A stretch of DNA of 64,000 nucleotides from an uncultured Bacteroidota bacterium (GTDB taxonomy: Bacteria > Bacteroidota > Bacteroidia > Chitinophagales > Chitinophagaceae): contig CAIOIZ010000116.1 of NCBI GenBank assembly GCA_903858475.1, forward strand, positions 1-64,000, given 5' to 3'. Positions 11,295 to 18,584 of this stretch are shown here, piece after piece. Each line of letters starts with the position of its first letter. Positions within the stretch are counted from its first letter, which is position 1. A program made the translations under genes and the position numbers. A model generated the notes under the pieces. The model searched no databases, was not told where the DNA came from, and worked only from the letters and a program-made list of their open reading frames with translations.

Positions 11295-11867
11295 ATGAAA
11301 GAGCCGTTAGTTTTTAAGTATGTGCTGCCATTTATTCAATGGTATGCACTCATGATACTTTTTGCGCTTGGCATAGATTATCTCTTACATCATTTTAATT
11401 TAGTTTTCATTGGCATTTACTTGGGATATTCAGGTACTACCCTCATTTTGGGTTCACTGCTGTATTCTTTAAGAAAAAGAAAAATTATTCAATCAGGCTC
11501 ACCAAAAAAATTGCTTCAACTGCATGAATACGGTTCCTGGGTCGGCGCAGTAATGGTCTTGGTACATGCGGGCATCCATTTCAATGCATTACTACCCTGG
11601 CTGGCTATTTTAATGCTGCTCATTACAGTTGCCAGCGGATTGATTGGAAAATACTTATTGAAAAAAGCAAATGAAACACTCAAATTAAGAAGGAGCGAAC
11701 TTATTCAATCTGGCCTTAGTGTGGAAGAAACGGATAAAGAATTATTTCTGGATTCCATCACAGTAGACCTTATGAAAAAATGGAGAATTGTGCACATGCC
11801 CATTACTTTACTATTGGCCTTCCTAGTATTGATGCATATTATTTCTGTACTAATGTTTAGCAAATGA
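11295..11867 (+). CDS. Cytochrome b-type membrane protein with two H-x13-H pairs
   Basis: A 190-aa integral membrane protein with about five hydrophobic helices. His77/His91 and His167/His181 form two H-x13-H pairs, the arrangement by which helices of b-type cytochromes ligate two stacked haem b groups. His95 is an extra histidine on the same helix as His91. Its stop overlaps the next start (ATGA), coupling it to a ten-haem cytochrome c. The likely role is the quinol-facing or electron-transfer membrane subunit of a small respiratory complex (inference from haem ligands plus context). No standard gene symbol applies. Confidence 0.75.
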   Translation: MKEPLVFKYVLPFIQWYALMILFALGIDYLLHHFNLVFIGIYLGYSGTTLILGSLLYSLRKRKIIQSGSPKKLLQLHEYGSWVGAVMVLVHAGIHFNALLPWLAILMLLITVASGLIGKYLLKKANETLKLRRSELIQSGLSVEETDKELFLDSITVDLMKKWRIVHMPITLLLAFLVLMHIISVLMFSK

Positions 11868-12760
11868 AACAAACACTTATTTTGGGAATCATTGTTGTTT
11901 GCATAGCATGCACTTACCTGTATCCTCATACAATGATTAATCCGGGTGAATTAACTGCAGGCCACCAACACTTAAAAAATAATTGCAGCGCCTGTCACAC
12001 CCCATTTTCAGGTATTTCCAATACCAAATGTATTGCTTGCCATAACCCTGCCAATATTGGCAAAGACAGTACAGGGAAATTGGATAGCAGTAAGCAAAAA
12101 ATATTATTTCACCAGGGGCTAATGGAACAATCTTGTAGCTCCTGCCATACCGACCACAAAGGCATTGCGCCAACAGTTAGCCTATCTAATTTTAATCACC
12201 AGCAATTGTCTTCAGCCGTTTTTAATAATTGCAATAGCTGCCACAACAAACCAGTTGATAGCTTGCATCAATCACTCAGTAATAGTTGCATCAATTGTCA
12301 TAACACACAGGGCTGGAAATTGAATGTTGTTTTCAACCATGATATGATACAAGGAGCGGATAAAAATAATTGTGCTGCTTGCCATCAAAAACCCAATGAC
12401 AATTTTCACCAATCTACCTCTGCCAATTGCAGTCAATGCCATAGCAACAACAAATGGCTGCCCTCCAGTTTCGACCATTCCGCCTATTTTCGGTTAGATG
12501 CCAATCACCAAACTACCTGTAATACTTGTCATACTAATAATAATTACAAAGTATATACCTGTTATAGCTGCCATGAACATTCGCCCAGCAATACCATTGC
12601 TAAGCACAATGAAGAAGGCATTTACAATATTAGCAATTGTGCATCCTGCCATAAAAGTGGTAGTGAACATGATATCAACCGCAATGGGAAGGAACAACAA
12701 AATATGAATAAGGAGGATTTAAAGAAATTAAATAATTACTCCAAAGAAGAGGATGATTAA
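11864..12760 (+). CDS. Decahaem c-type cytochrome
   Basis: A 298-aa exported protein with an N-terminal hydrophobic anchor or signal. It has ten CxxCH haem-binding motifs starting at residues 41, 56, 91, 123, 142, 170, 189, 219, 233 and 259 (CSACH, CIACH, CSSCH, CNSCH, CINCH, CAACH, CSQCH, CNTCH, CYSCH, CASCH). Many other His residues precede the motifs and could act as distal ligands, as in cytochrome c3/c7-like chains. The tail is lysine/glutamate-rich and haem-free. The 4-nt overlap with the cytochrome b gene implies co-translation. It probably carries electrons from that subunit across the periplasm. Donor and acceptor are unknown. Confidence 0.9.
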   Translation: MKQTLILGIIVVCIACTYLYPHTMINPGELTAGHQHLKNNCSACHTPFSGISNTKCIACHNPANIGKDSTGKLDSSKQKILFHQGLMEQSCSSCHTDHKGIAPTVSLSNFNHQQLSSAVFNNCNSCHNKPVDSLHQSLSNSCINCHNTQGWKLNVVFNHDMIQGADKNNCAACHQKPNDNFHQSTSANCSQCHSNNKWLPSSFDHSAYFRLDANHQTTCNTCHTNNNYKVYTCYSCHEHSPSNTIAKHNEEGIYNISNCASCHKSGSEHDINRNGKEQQNMNKEDLKKLNNYSKEEDD

Positions 12761-12887
12761 GCATCAATGACTGCCAGCAGTAAGTGGTTTACAAACTAGA
12801 ATTTGTAATAAGATTCCAATACGCTTTGTAATTTCGATGTCGCATAGCGAATTATTCATCACTATTAATTCACGCTAAAATATTATT

Positions 12888-13382
12888 ATGGATCAATTGC
12901 ATCTTCACCTTATCATTACACACCTGCCTATCTTCGGTTCAATTTTGGGAGCTTTTGTACTGGGCTATGCCCTCCTAACAAAATCTCATCACACAAAAAA
13001 AGCTGCTTATTTTTTAACCCTATTTTCAAGTTTAGGAGCTTGTGTTTCCTACGCAACTGGTGAAGCTGCAGAAGAAGCTGTAGAAAAAATTCCTGGTGTT
13101 GCAGAAAGCCTTATTGGTCAGCATGAATCTGCTGCCGTCTATGCCTTATTTGCTTTAATTGGATTAGGACTATTAGCTTTAATAGGCCTTGGGCTTTCGT
13201 ACAGCAAAAGCAAGTATTCGAAGTCAGTAGCAACCATTACCCTATTGGTTTCTTTGGTTAGTTTTGGACTAGTTGCCTGGACAGGATACCTAGGGGGTAA
13301 AATTCGACATACGGAAATTAACCCTGGGAACCTCAATAGCCCTAGTAATAACCATGAAAAGGAAGAAAAAGAGAGCGAATAA
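12888..13382 (+). CDS. DUF2231-like four-helix membrane protein
   Basis: A 164-aa protein with four hydrophobic helices and histidines at the membrane edges: MDQLHLHLIITHLPIFG at the N-terminus and GYLGGKIRHTEI after the last helix. This pattern resembles DUF2231-type membrane proteins, in which conserved His residues have been suggested to bind haem or metal. The tail is acidic and low complexity. It lies 127 bp after the decahaem cytochrome on the same strand and may act with it, but co-transcription is unproven. Confidence 0.6.
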   Translation: MDQLHLHLIITHLPIFGSILGAFVLGYALLTKSHHTKKAAYFLTLFSSLGACVSYATGEAAEEAVEKIPGVAESLIGQHESAAVYALFALIGLGLLALIGLGLSYSKSKYSKSVATITLLVSLVSFGLVAWTGYLGGKIRHTEINPGNLNSPSNNHEKEEKESE

Positions 13383-13550
13383 TATTGCTTGAAAAATTCT
13401 TATAATTTTTACACACTCCTACTCACCCCCTGTTCACTATAGTGGACTGTTTCAAATAGAAATCACCTAAATAGCAGTGGCAAATTTATAATTTAACAAA
13501 TGCACTGACCTAAATCAGTACATTTTATTATGTTTACTCGAAATAGCCAT

Positions 13551-13558
13551 TAACTTTG
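13551..13558 (+). promoter_or_regulatory. -7 box, 4 nt before GTG start
   Basis: TAACTTTG matches the TAnnTTTG consensus. Only taca separates it from the GTG of the HYC_CC_PP gene, so transcription should start at or next to the start codon. Confidence 0.5.
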
Positions 13559-13562
13559 TACA

Positions 13563-13946
13563 GTGAAAAAGGGTTTACTGATATTAGTATTATGCTGTTA
13601 CGCCTTGGCTTCTTTTGGCGTTAGCCTTAACTATTTTTATTGTTGTGGTAAATTAAAATCTGTTTCCCTTACTCCTACTACCAAAAAACAAAAATGTTGC
13701 AAAACAATGGCCAAAAAAGGCTGTTGTAATAATAAGACCATTACCTATAACTTATCGATCGATCAAAAGGACCATAGCCAGATGGCTTATCATTTTGAAT
13801 CGCCGATGAGCAACCTTGATTTACCAGATCAACTCTATAATTTACCTTCTTCGTCTACTATAATTTCGAAAAATAGTATTGACAAAAGACCACCCCCAAA
13901 TACCGCAATTGACCGAAGTGTACTTTATTGCGTTTTCAGAATTTGA
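13563..13946 (+). CDS. HYC_CC_PP family small exported protein
   Basis: A 127-aa protein with GTG start and a signal-like N-terminus (KKGLLILVLCCYALASFG). It carries the order of motifs that names the Bacteroidota HYC_CC_PP family: an aromatic-Cys-Cys motif (NYFYCCGK), paired cysteines (QKCCKT and KGCCNNK) and a late proline motif (RPPP). The cysteine clusters suggest binding of a soft metal such as copper (inference). It lies directly upstream of two HMA-domain genes on the same strand, which supports a metal-handling role. The start is placed 4 nt after a TAACTTTG box, so the message is probably leaderless. Confidence 0.7.
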   Translation: MKKGLLILVLCCYALASFGVSLNYFYCCGKLKSVSLTPTTKKQKCCKTMAKKGCCNNKTITYNLSIDQKDHSQMAYHFESPMSNLDLPDQLYNLPSSSTIISKNSIDKRPPPNTAIDRSVLYCVFRI

Positions 13947-14019
13947 TAATTTACCATCTTAGCTTTTTTGCCGACAAGTACGGCTACCATCATTTAATTA
14001 TCAAATAAAATATTATAAA

Positions 14020-14385
14020 ATGAAAACGTTTAAAACAATTATCAGCAGCATTATTGCCATTTGCTTCTTTACCAATGTACAAGCTCAAACAGGCACTACC
14101 GATTCTATCAAAGTATATGGAGAATGCGGCATGTGTAAAAGTCGAATTGAAAAAACTGCTTTAAAAGTAGAAGGCATTGCAACCGCTAATTGGAGCGAAA
14201 GCAGCAAAATGCTAACTGTTGTGTACGATTCATCAAAAACCGATTTGCTCGACAATTTGCAAAAGAAAATTGCAGCTGTAGGGCATGACACGGAAAAATA
14301 TACTGCACCTGATAAAGTGTACAATAAATTACCCGGCTGCTGTCATTACGATAGAAAAGTAGTACCTACTCCAATTAAAGACTAA
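14020..14385 (+). CDS. Secreted heavy-metal-associated (HMA) domain protein
   Basis: A 121-aa exported protein (signal ending VQAQT) consisting of one HMA/ferredoxin-like domain. The metal-binding loop is GECGMCKSRIE (Cys36, Cys39), a variant of the MxCxxC loop. A conserved C-terminal LPGCCHYDR adds two more cysteines and a His. The same pair of motifs (CxxCKTRIE and LPACCHYKR) appears in the N-terminal region of the TonB-dependent receptor encoded next, so the two are paralogous. Likely a periplasmic copper or similar metal chaperone (inference). Confidence 0.8.
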   Translation: MKTFKTIISSIIAICFFTNVQAQTGTTDSIKVYGECGMCKSRIEKTALKVEGIATANWSESSKMLTVVYDSSKTDLLDNLQKKIAAVGHDTEKYTAPDKVYNKLPGCCHYDRKVVPTPIKD

Positions 14386-14399
14386 ACAGTATCACTCAC

Positions 14400-14436
14400 A
14401 TTCCTGCAATGATGTCTCTGATATCATTGCAGGAAT
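14400..14436. repeat. Perfect 14-bp inverted repeat between HMA and receptor genes
   Basis: ATTCCTGCAATGAT (14400-14413), a 9-nt loop, and ATCATTGCAGGAAT (14423-14436) can form a perfect hairpin. No T-tract follows, so it is not a standard terminator. It lies 14 nt before the preferred receptor start and contains the ORF-track start codons, which argues against those starts. Confidence 0.75.
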
Positions 14437-14450
14437 TCAATTCATTCGCA

Positions 14451-17024
14451 ATGAAAAAATATATTGTGATGCTGCTTTGTGCTGTCATCAACCTTTCGGC
14501 CATTGCACAAAAGAAAAATAACAAGACCGAAACATTTAAAGTTTGGGGTAATTGTGAGCAATGCAAAACAAGAATAGAAGCTACCCTTTCCAATATAGGT
14601 ACCTATAAAGCTAAATGGAGTATTGCTAGTAAAATGCTGACTGTTTCATACGATAGCCTTAAACTAAATACCAGCTTAATTAAAAAACAATTGGCACTAG
14701 TAGGGCATGACAACGATGCATTTCAAACAGACGAAACTACCTATCAGCAATTGCCCGCCTGCTGCCATTACAAAAGATATCAAAGATCGGCAGCTACTAT
14801 TGGCAAGGATAGTCTTGGCAGGGACCAATTAGAAGAAGCGGACCCAATGGCAATGATAACAGGCATTGTATTGGAAGAAAACAAAAAGGGGAAATTTTTC
14901 CCCCTCAGTGGTGCTACTATTCGTGCAATTCATTCAAAAGAAACGGCCAGGTCGGATAGCAATGGTGTATTTCGACTAAGAACAATGTTGCCAGATGCCA
15001 TGATTGTAAGTTATGTTGGGTTTACTGCAGACACGATTAATATCAGTAATGCTGCCGAAATAAAAGTGATTTTAAAAAACGCTTCTTCCAATACTTTAAA
15101 AGAAGTGATTTTGCAAGGCAGGGCAGTATCCACCTATGTATCTTCCATCAGCACTTTGAATACCTTAACCATCAGCTCCAGAGAATTAGTAAAAGCAGCC
15201 TGTTGTAACCTCAGTGAAAGTTTCGAAACCAGTCCTTCAGTAGATGTGAGTTATGCCGATGCCGTAACGGGTATAAAACAAATTCAACTACTTGGACTAT
15301 CCGGAAATTATACTCAATTATTAACAGAGAATACCCCCGAAATCAGAGGACTGGCAGGAAGTTTTGGCCTTACATTTATCCCTGGTCCATGGATGGAAGG
15401 AATACAAGTAACCAAGGGGGTGGGCTCAATCGTGAATGGATATGAAAGTATCGCTGGTCAAATTAATATTGAAGAGAAAAAACCTGACAAAGCGGAACAA
15501 TTATTTATCAATGGCTATGTGAATGATATGGGAAGATTGGAAACAAGTATTGATTTTGCTAAAAAAATAAATAACCAATGGAGTACTGGATTATTAACGC
15601 ATGTGAATGGAGTCAGCAACAAAATAGATGATAATAAAGATGGCTTCATGGATATTCCCACTGGTCGTCAATACAATTTTATCAATCGTTGGAAATACAT
15701 GGATTCCAAAGGCATCATTGCACAGATAGCTATTAAATATTTGAATGATCAACGACAAGCAGGTGAAATGAAATTCAATCCGAGCATCGACAAATTCACT
15801 ACCAATAAATACGGAGCTGGTATACAGGTAGAACAAATGGGCATCACTGCAAAACTGGGTTATGTATTTCCTAATTCAAAATATAAAAGCATTGGCTTCA
15901 TCGTTGCTGCCAATCAATACAAGAATGATTCTTATTATGGCCTAACCGCCTATACCGGTAAACAAGCGACCCTATATGGGAACCTTATTTATCAATCGAT
16001 CATTGGCAGCACTGCACATAAATTTCGTACTGGCATGAGTTTTACCAATGAAAATTTTACAGAGCATTTTAATGCAGCCTTGTACAAGAGAAAAGAAATA
16101 GTGCCTGGTGCATTTTTCGAATATACATATACGGCAGCAAAGAACTTTAGTGCTATTGCAGGGTTAAGAGTAGACCACCACAATCAATATGGCTGGATTT
16201 TTACACCGCGCGTACATCTTAAATACGATATCAGCACGACTACCAATCTTCGTTTTTCAGCAGGATCGGGTTTTCGGTATGCCAATATTTTTGCAGAAAA
16301 CAGTGGCGTATTTGTAAGCGCCAGGCAGTATTCATTGGTGCCGCCCATTAATACATATGGGTACGGGTTAGATCCTGAAAAGGCTTGGAATTATGGTTTT
16401 AATTTAATTCATCATTTTAAAATAAACCAACATGCAGGCAGTATCAGCTTCGATGCGTACAGTACCCGCTTTCAACAACAAACAGTAGTTGACTTGGATA
16501 ACAATCCACAAAAAATTCTTTTTTATAATTTAAAAGGAAGGTCCTATTCCAATAGTTTGCAGGCGGAATTAAACTATGAAATCATCAAAAGGCTCGACAT
16601 TCGATTGGCTTATCGCTGGTTGGATGTAGTTACCAATTATATGGGTACCGAAAGAGAAAAGCCCTTGGTGGCCCGTAATCGAGCATTTGTAAACCTTGCT
16701 TACGAAACTGGCAATCACTGGAAATTTGATTATACCCAGCAATGGTTTAGCAGAAAAAGACTACCCATTACGACTGGAAATCCAATTGGAAAACAATTGA
16801 GCACTTACGCTCCCGCATACACGCAAATTAGTGCGCAGGTGTCTAAGTTATTTGGTAAACACTTCGAACTATACGTAGGATCAGAAAATATTGGCAATTT
16901 TACACAAGCGCAATTATTTATTGATGGCAATACGCCCTTTAGTCCCTATTTCGATGGATCGATGATTTGGGGCCCCGTTAATGGACGGGTATTGTATACC
17001 GGATTTCGATTTAAAATAAAATAA
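14451..17024 (+). CDS. TonB-dependent receptor with N-terminal HMA domain
   Basis: An 857-aa outer-membrane receptor. After the signal peptide (MKKYIVMLLCAVINLSAIAQ) comes an HMA domain with Cys35/Cys38 (GNCEQCKTRIE) and LPACCHYKR, then a carboxypeptidase-regulatory-like domain (about 125-225), a plug with VTKGVGSIVNGYESIAGQIN, and a beta-barrel ending in the aromatic strand RVLYTGFRFKIK. The preferred start, 14451, is 14 codons inside the track ORF and just beyond a hairpin that covers the track start. Fusion of a metal-binding domain to the periplasmic side of a receptor suggests import of a soft metal or metal complex, working with the two upstream proteins (inference). Confidence 0.85.
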   Translation: MKKYIVMLLCAVINLSAIAQKKNNKTETFKVWGNCEQCKTRIEATLSNIGTYKAKWSIASKMLTVSYDSLKLNTSLIKKQLALVGHDNDAFQTDETTYQQLPACCHYKRYQRSAATIGKDSLGRDQLEEADPMAMITGIVLEENKKGKFFPLSGATIRAIHSKETARSDSNGVFRLRTMLPDAMIVSYVGFTADTINISNAAEIKVILKNASSNTLKEVILQGRAVSTYVSSISTLNTLTISSRELVKAACCNLSESFETSPSVDVSYADAVTGIKQIQLLGLSGNYTQLLTENTPEIRGLAGSFGLTFIPGPWMEGIQVTKGVGSIVNGYESIAGQINIEEKKPDKAEQLFINGYVNDMGRLETSIDFAKKINNQWSTGLLTHVNGVSNKIDDNKDGFMDIPTGRQYNFINRWKYMDSKGIIAQIAIKYLNDQRQAGEMKFNPSIDKFTTNKYGAGIQVEQMGITAKLGYVFPNSKYKSIGFIVAANQYKNDSYYGLTAYTGKQATLYGNLIYQSIIGSTAHKFRTGMSFTNENFTEHFNAALYKRKEIVPGAFFEYTYTAAKNFSAIAGLRVDHHNQYGWIFTPRVHLKYDISTTTNLRFSAGSGFRYANIFAENSGVFVSARQYSLVPPINTYGYGLDPEKAWNYGFNLIHHFKINQHAGSISFDAYSTRFQQQTVVDLDNNPQKILFYNLKGRSYSNSLQAELNYEIIKRLDIRLAYRWLDVVTNYMGTEREKPLVARNRAFVNLAYETGNHWKFDYTQQWFSRKRLPITTGNPIGKQLSTYAPAYTQISAQVSKLFGKHFELYVGSENIGNFTQAQLFIDGNTPFSPYFDGSMIWGPVNGRVLYTGFRFKIK

Positions 17025-17112
17025 TCGTACATACCACGGTGGCAGTACCCATCCTGCCACCATTTATTTCCGGAATATTTTTAAATAAGCAGCTCACTTA
17101 CGGGAGAAATGA

Positions 17113-17120
17113 TAGATTTG
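17113..17120 (+). promoter_or_regulatory. -7 box, 4 nt before PhyH start
   Basis: TAGATTTG fits TAnnTTTG; spacer taat, then ATG at 17125. No clear -33 element seen. Confidence 0.45.
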
Positions 17121-17124
17121 TAAT

Positions 17125-18000
17125 ATGTATAATCATACATTTTATTTAAGTGAAGCAGCATTAAATGCTTTTAAGCAAGATGGCTTCTTACAAATTCCGA
17201 CTGGCATCCCCAACACTATGCTGCAAGGGCTTCGTGCACTTTTTGACGAACTGATGAATGATTCGACTAATCGTGACAAAGCTACCAATACAGTCAATGG
17301 CAGAACCTATATAACCAATTTAGAAAAACTATGCAGTAAGGGTAATTTATCCTGTTTGGAATTACTGGGTGCTCCCTATATATTGGGATTAGCCGAATCT
17401 ATCTGTGGCAATGATTTTTTTCTCATTCAAGAATTTGCTGTCATCAAAATGCTGGGTGATAACCTGCCCGTATTATGGCACCAAGATATGTTGCACCAAA
17501 GAACCGGAAATTGCTTTACCATGGGTATTTACCTCGATGATGCACCAGTAGATGATGGTGCCTTATTGGTGGTACCAGGCAGTCATGCCAATGGCAAATC
17601 TATTTGCGAATCCAAAAACGATCCTACTATTGCTGTGCCGATGAAGGCAGGGGACATCTTGTTGCACGACATGATGCTAGCCCATAGCTCAGGACCTATG
17701 CATACCCTACCCATCAGAAGAGTGATATATTTTGAATTTCTATCGGTAAGCCATGTACGAAATGAAAAACTTTATACAGAAAATTTACTTCATCAAAGAT
17801 GTTCACTAATGCCAGTGGCCATTGATCATTATAAGCAGTTACACCCAGCTGAAAATACATTTGAATGGAAATCGCCAATGGGGGAAGAGGCCCTAACTTA
17901 TCCAAGTCAGGCGGTAGCGTTGCAACAGATTTACGAGCAGGAAATACATGCCATTCCTTCTACCTATTGTTTTGAAGGATTACATTCAACCATCGTTTAA
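17125..18000 (+). CDS. Phytanoyl-CoA dioxygenase (PhyH) family protein
   Basis: A 291-aa soluble non-haem Fe(II)/2-oxoglutarate oxygenase. The iron triad is visible as WHQD (His119, Asp121) and LAHSSGP (His187), with Arg198 in LPIRRVIYFEF placed to bind 2-oxoglutarate. DDGALLVVPGSH is the conserved strand-loop of the family. Related enzymes hydroxylate or halogenate small molecules; the substrate is unknown here. It is followed after 13 bp by a GNAT gene on the same strand, so the two may act on one metabolite. The start lies 4 nt after a -7-like box. Confidence 0.8.
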   Translation: MYNHTFYLSEAALNAFKQDGFLQIPTGIPNTMLQGLRALFDELMNDSTNRDKATNTVNGRTYITNLEKLCSKGNLSCLELLGAPYILGLAESICGNDFFLIQEFAVIKMLGDNLPVLWHQDMLHQRTGNCFTMGIYLDDAPVDDGALLVVPGSHANGKSICESKNDPTIAVPMKAGDILLHDMMLAHSSGPMHTLPIRRVIYFEFLSVSHVRNEKLYTENLLHQRCSLMPVAIDHYKQLHPAENTFEWKSPMGEEALTYPSQAVALQQIYEQEIHAIPSTYCFEGLHSTIV

Positions 18001-18013
18001 AAATGAATGCCCC

Positions 18014-18502
18014 ATGCAGCAAGTTCTTATTAGAAATATAGAAAAACAAGACAACCCTATAATTGCAAAAATGATCAGAACTACTTTAGAAGAATTTAAT
18101 GCCAATCATCCGGGCACCGTTTATTTTGATGCAAGTACAGATGCCTTATATGAATTGTTTCAAACGGATAAATCCAATTACCAAGTAGCGCTGCTAAATG
18201 GAGAATTAGTGGGTGGAGGAGGTATCTTTCCAACAGCGGGTTTACCGCCAGATACCTGCGAATTGGTGAAGATGTATTTGCATCAAAATGCTAGAGGCAC
18301 AGGCATTGGAAAAATATTAATTGAAAAAGCCATTGCATCAGCAAAAGCGATGGGTTTTAAAAAAATATACCTCGAAACCATGCCTGAATTAAAATTGGCT
18401 TTGAATATTTATGCCAAATTCGGATTCACCTACCTAACAGCACCTATGGGCAATAGTGGACATGGTGGCTGTACACTTTGGATGATGAAAAATATTGAAT
18501 AA
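18014..18502 (+). CDS. GNAT family N-acetyltransferase
   Basis: An acetyltransferase of about 162 aa. The acetyl-CoA loop is seen in LHQNARGTGIGKILIEKAI (R-G-T-G-I-G), with NIYAKFGFTYL as the late conserved motif. The track ORF starts at 17948 inside the dioxygenase gene. The ATG at 18014 (MQQVLIRNIEKQD) begins exactly where the domain starts and avoids that overlap. Likely co-transcribed with the PhyH gene. A bidirectional terminator follows. Confidence 0.85.
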   Translation: MQQVLIRNIEKQDNPIIAKMIRTTLEEFNANHPGTVYFDASTDALYELFQTDKSNYQVALLNGELVGGGGIFPTAGLPPDTCELVKMYLHQNARGTGIGKILIEKAIASAKAMGFKKIYLETMPELKLALNIYAKFGFTYLTAPMGNSGHGGCTLWMMKNIE

Positions 18503-18537
18503 CTATTCCAAATAGCAAAACATACTGGAACAAAACT

Positions 18538-18567
18538 AAAATCCCCCGTTAAAAAACGAGGGATTTT
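18538..18567. terminator. Bidirectional terminator between GNAT gene and secA
   Basis: AAAATCCCCCGT and ACGAGGGATTTT pair with one mismatch around a short A-rich loop. A/T tracts on both sides let it serve both convergent genes. Confidence 0.8.
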
Positions 18568-18584
18568 ATTATTTAATAATTTTA

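Noticed and set aside
12494-12700. Opposite-strand ORF inside the decahaem cytochrome gene
   Set aside because: Shadow frame rich in I/M/T from the reverse of a haem-motif gene; the plus-strand motifs are unmistakable.
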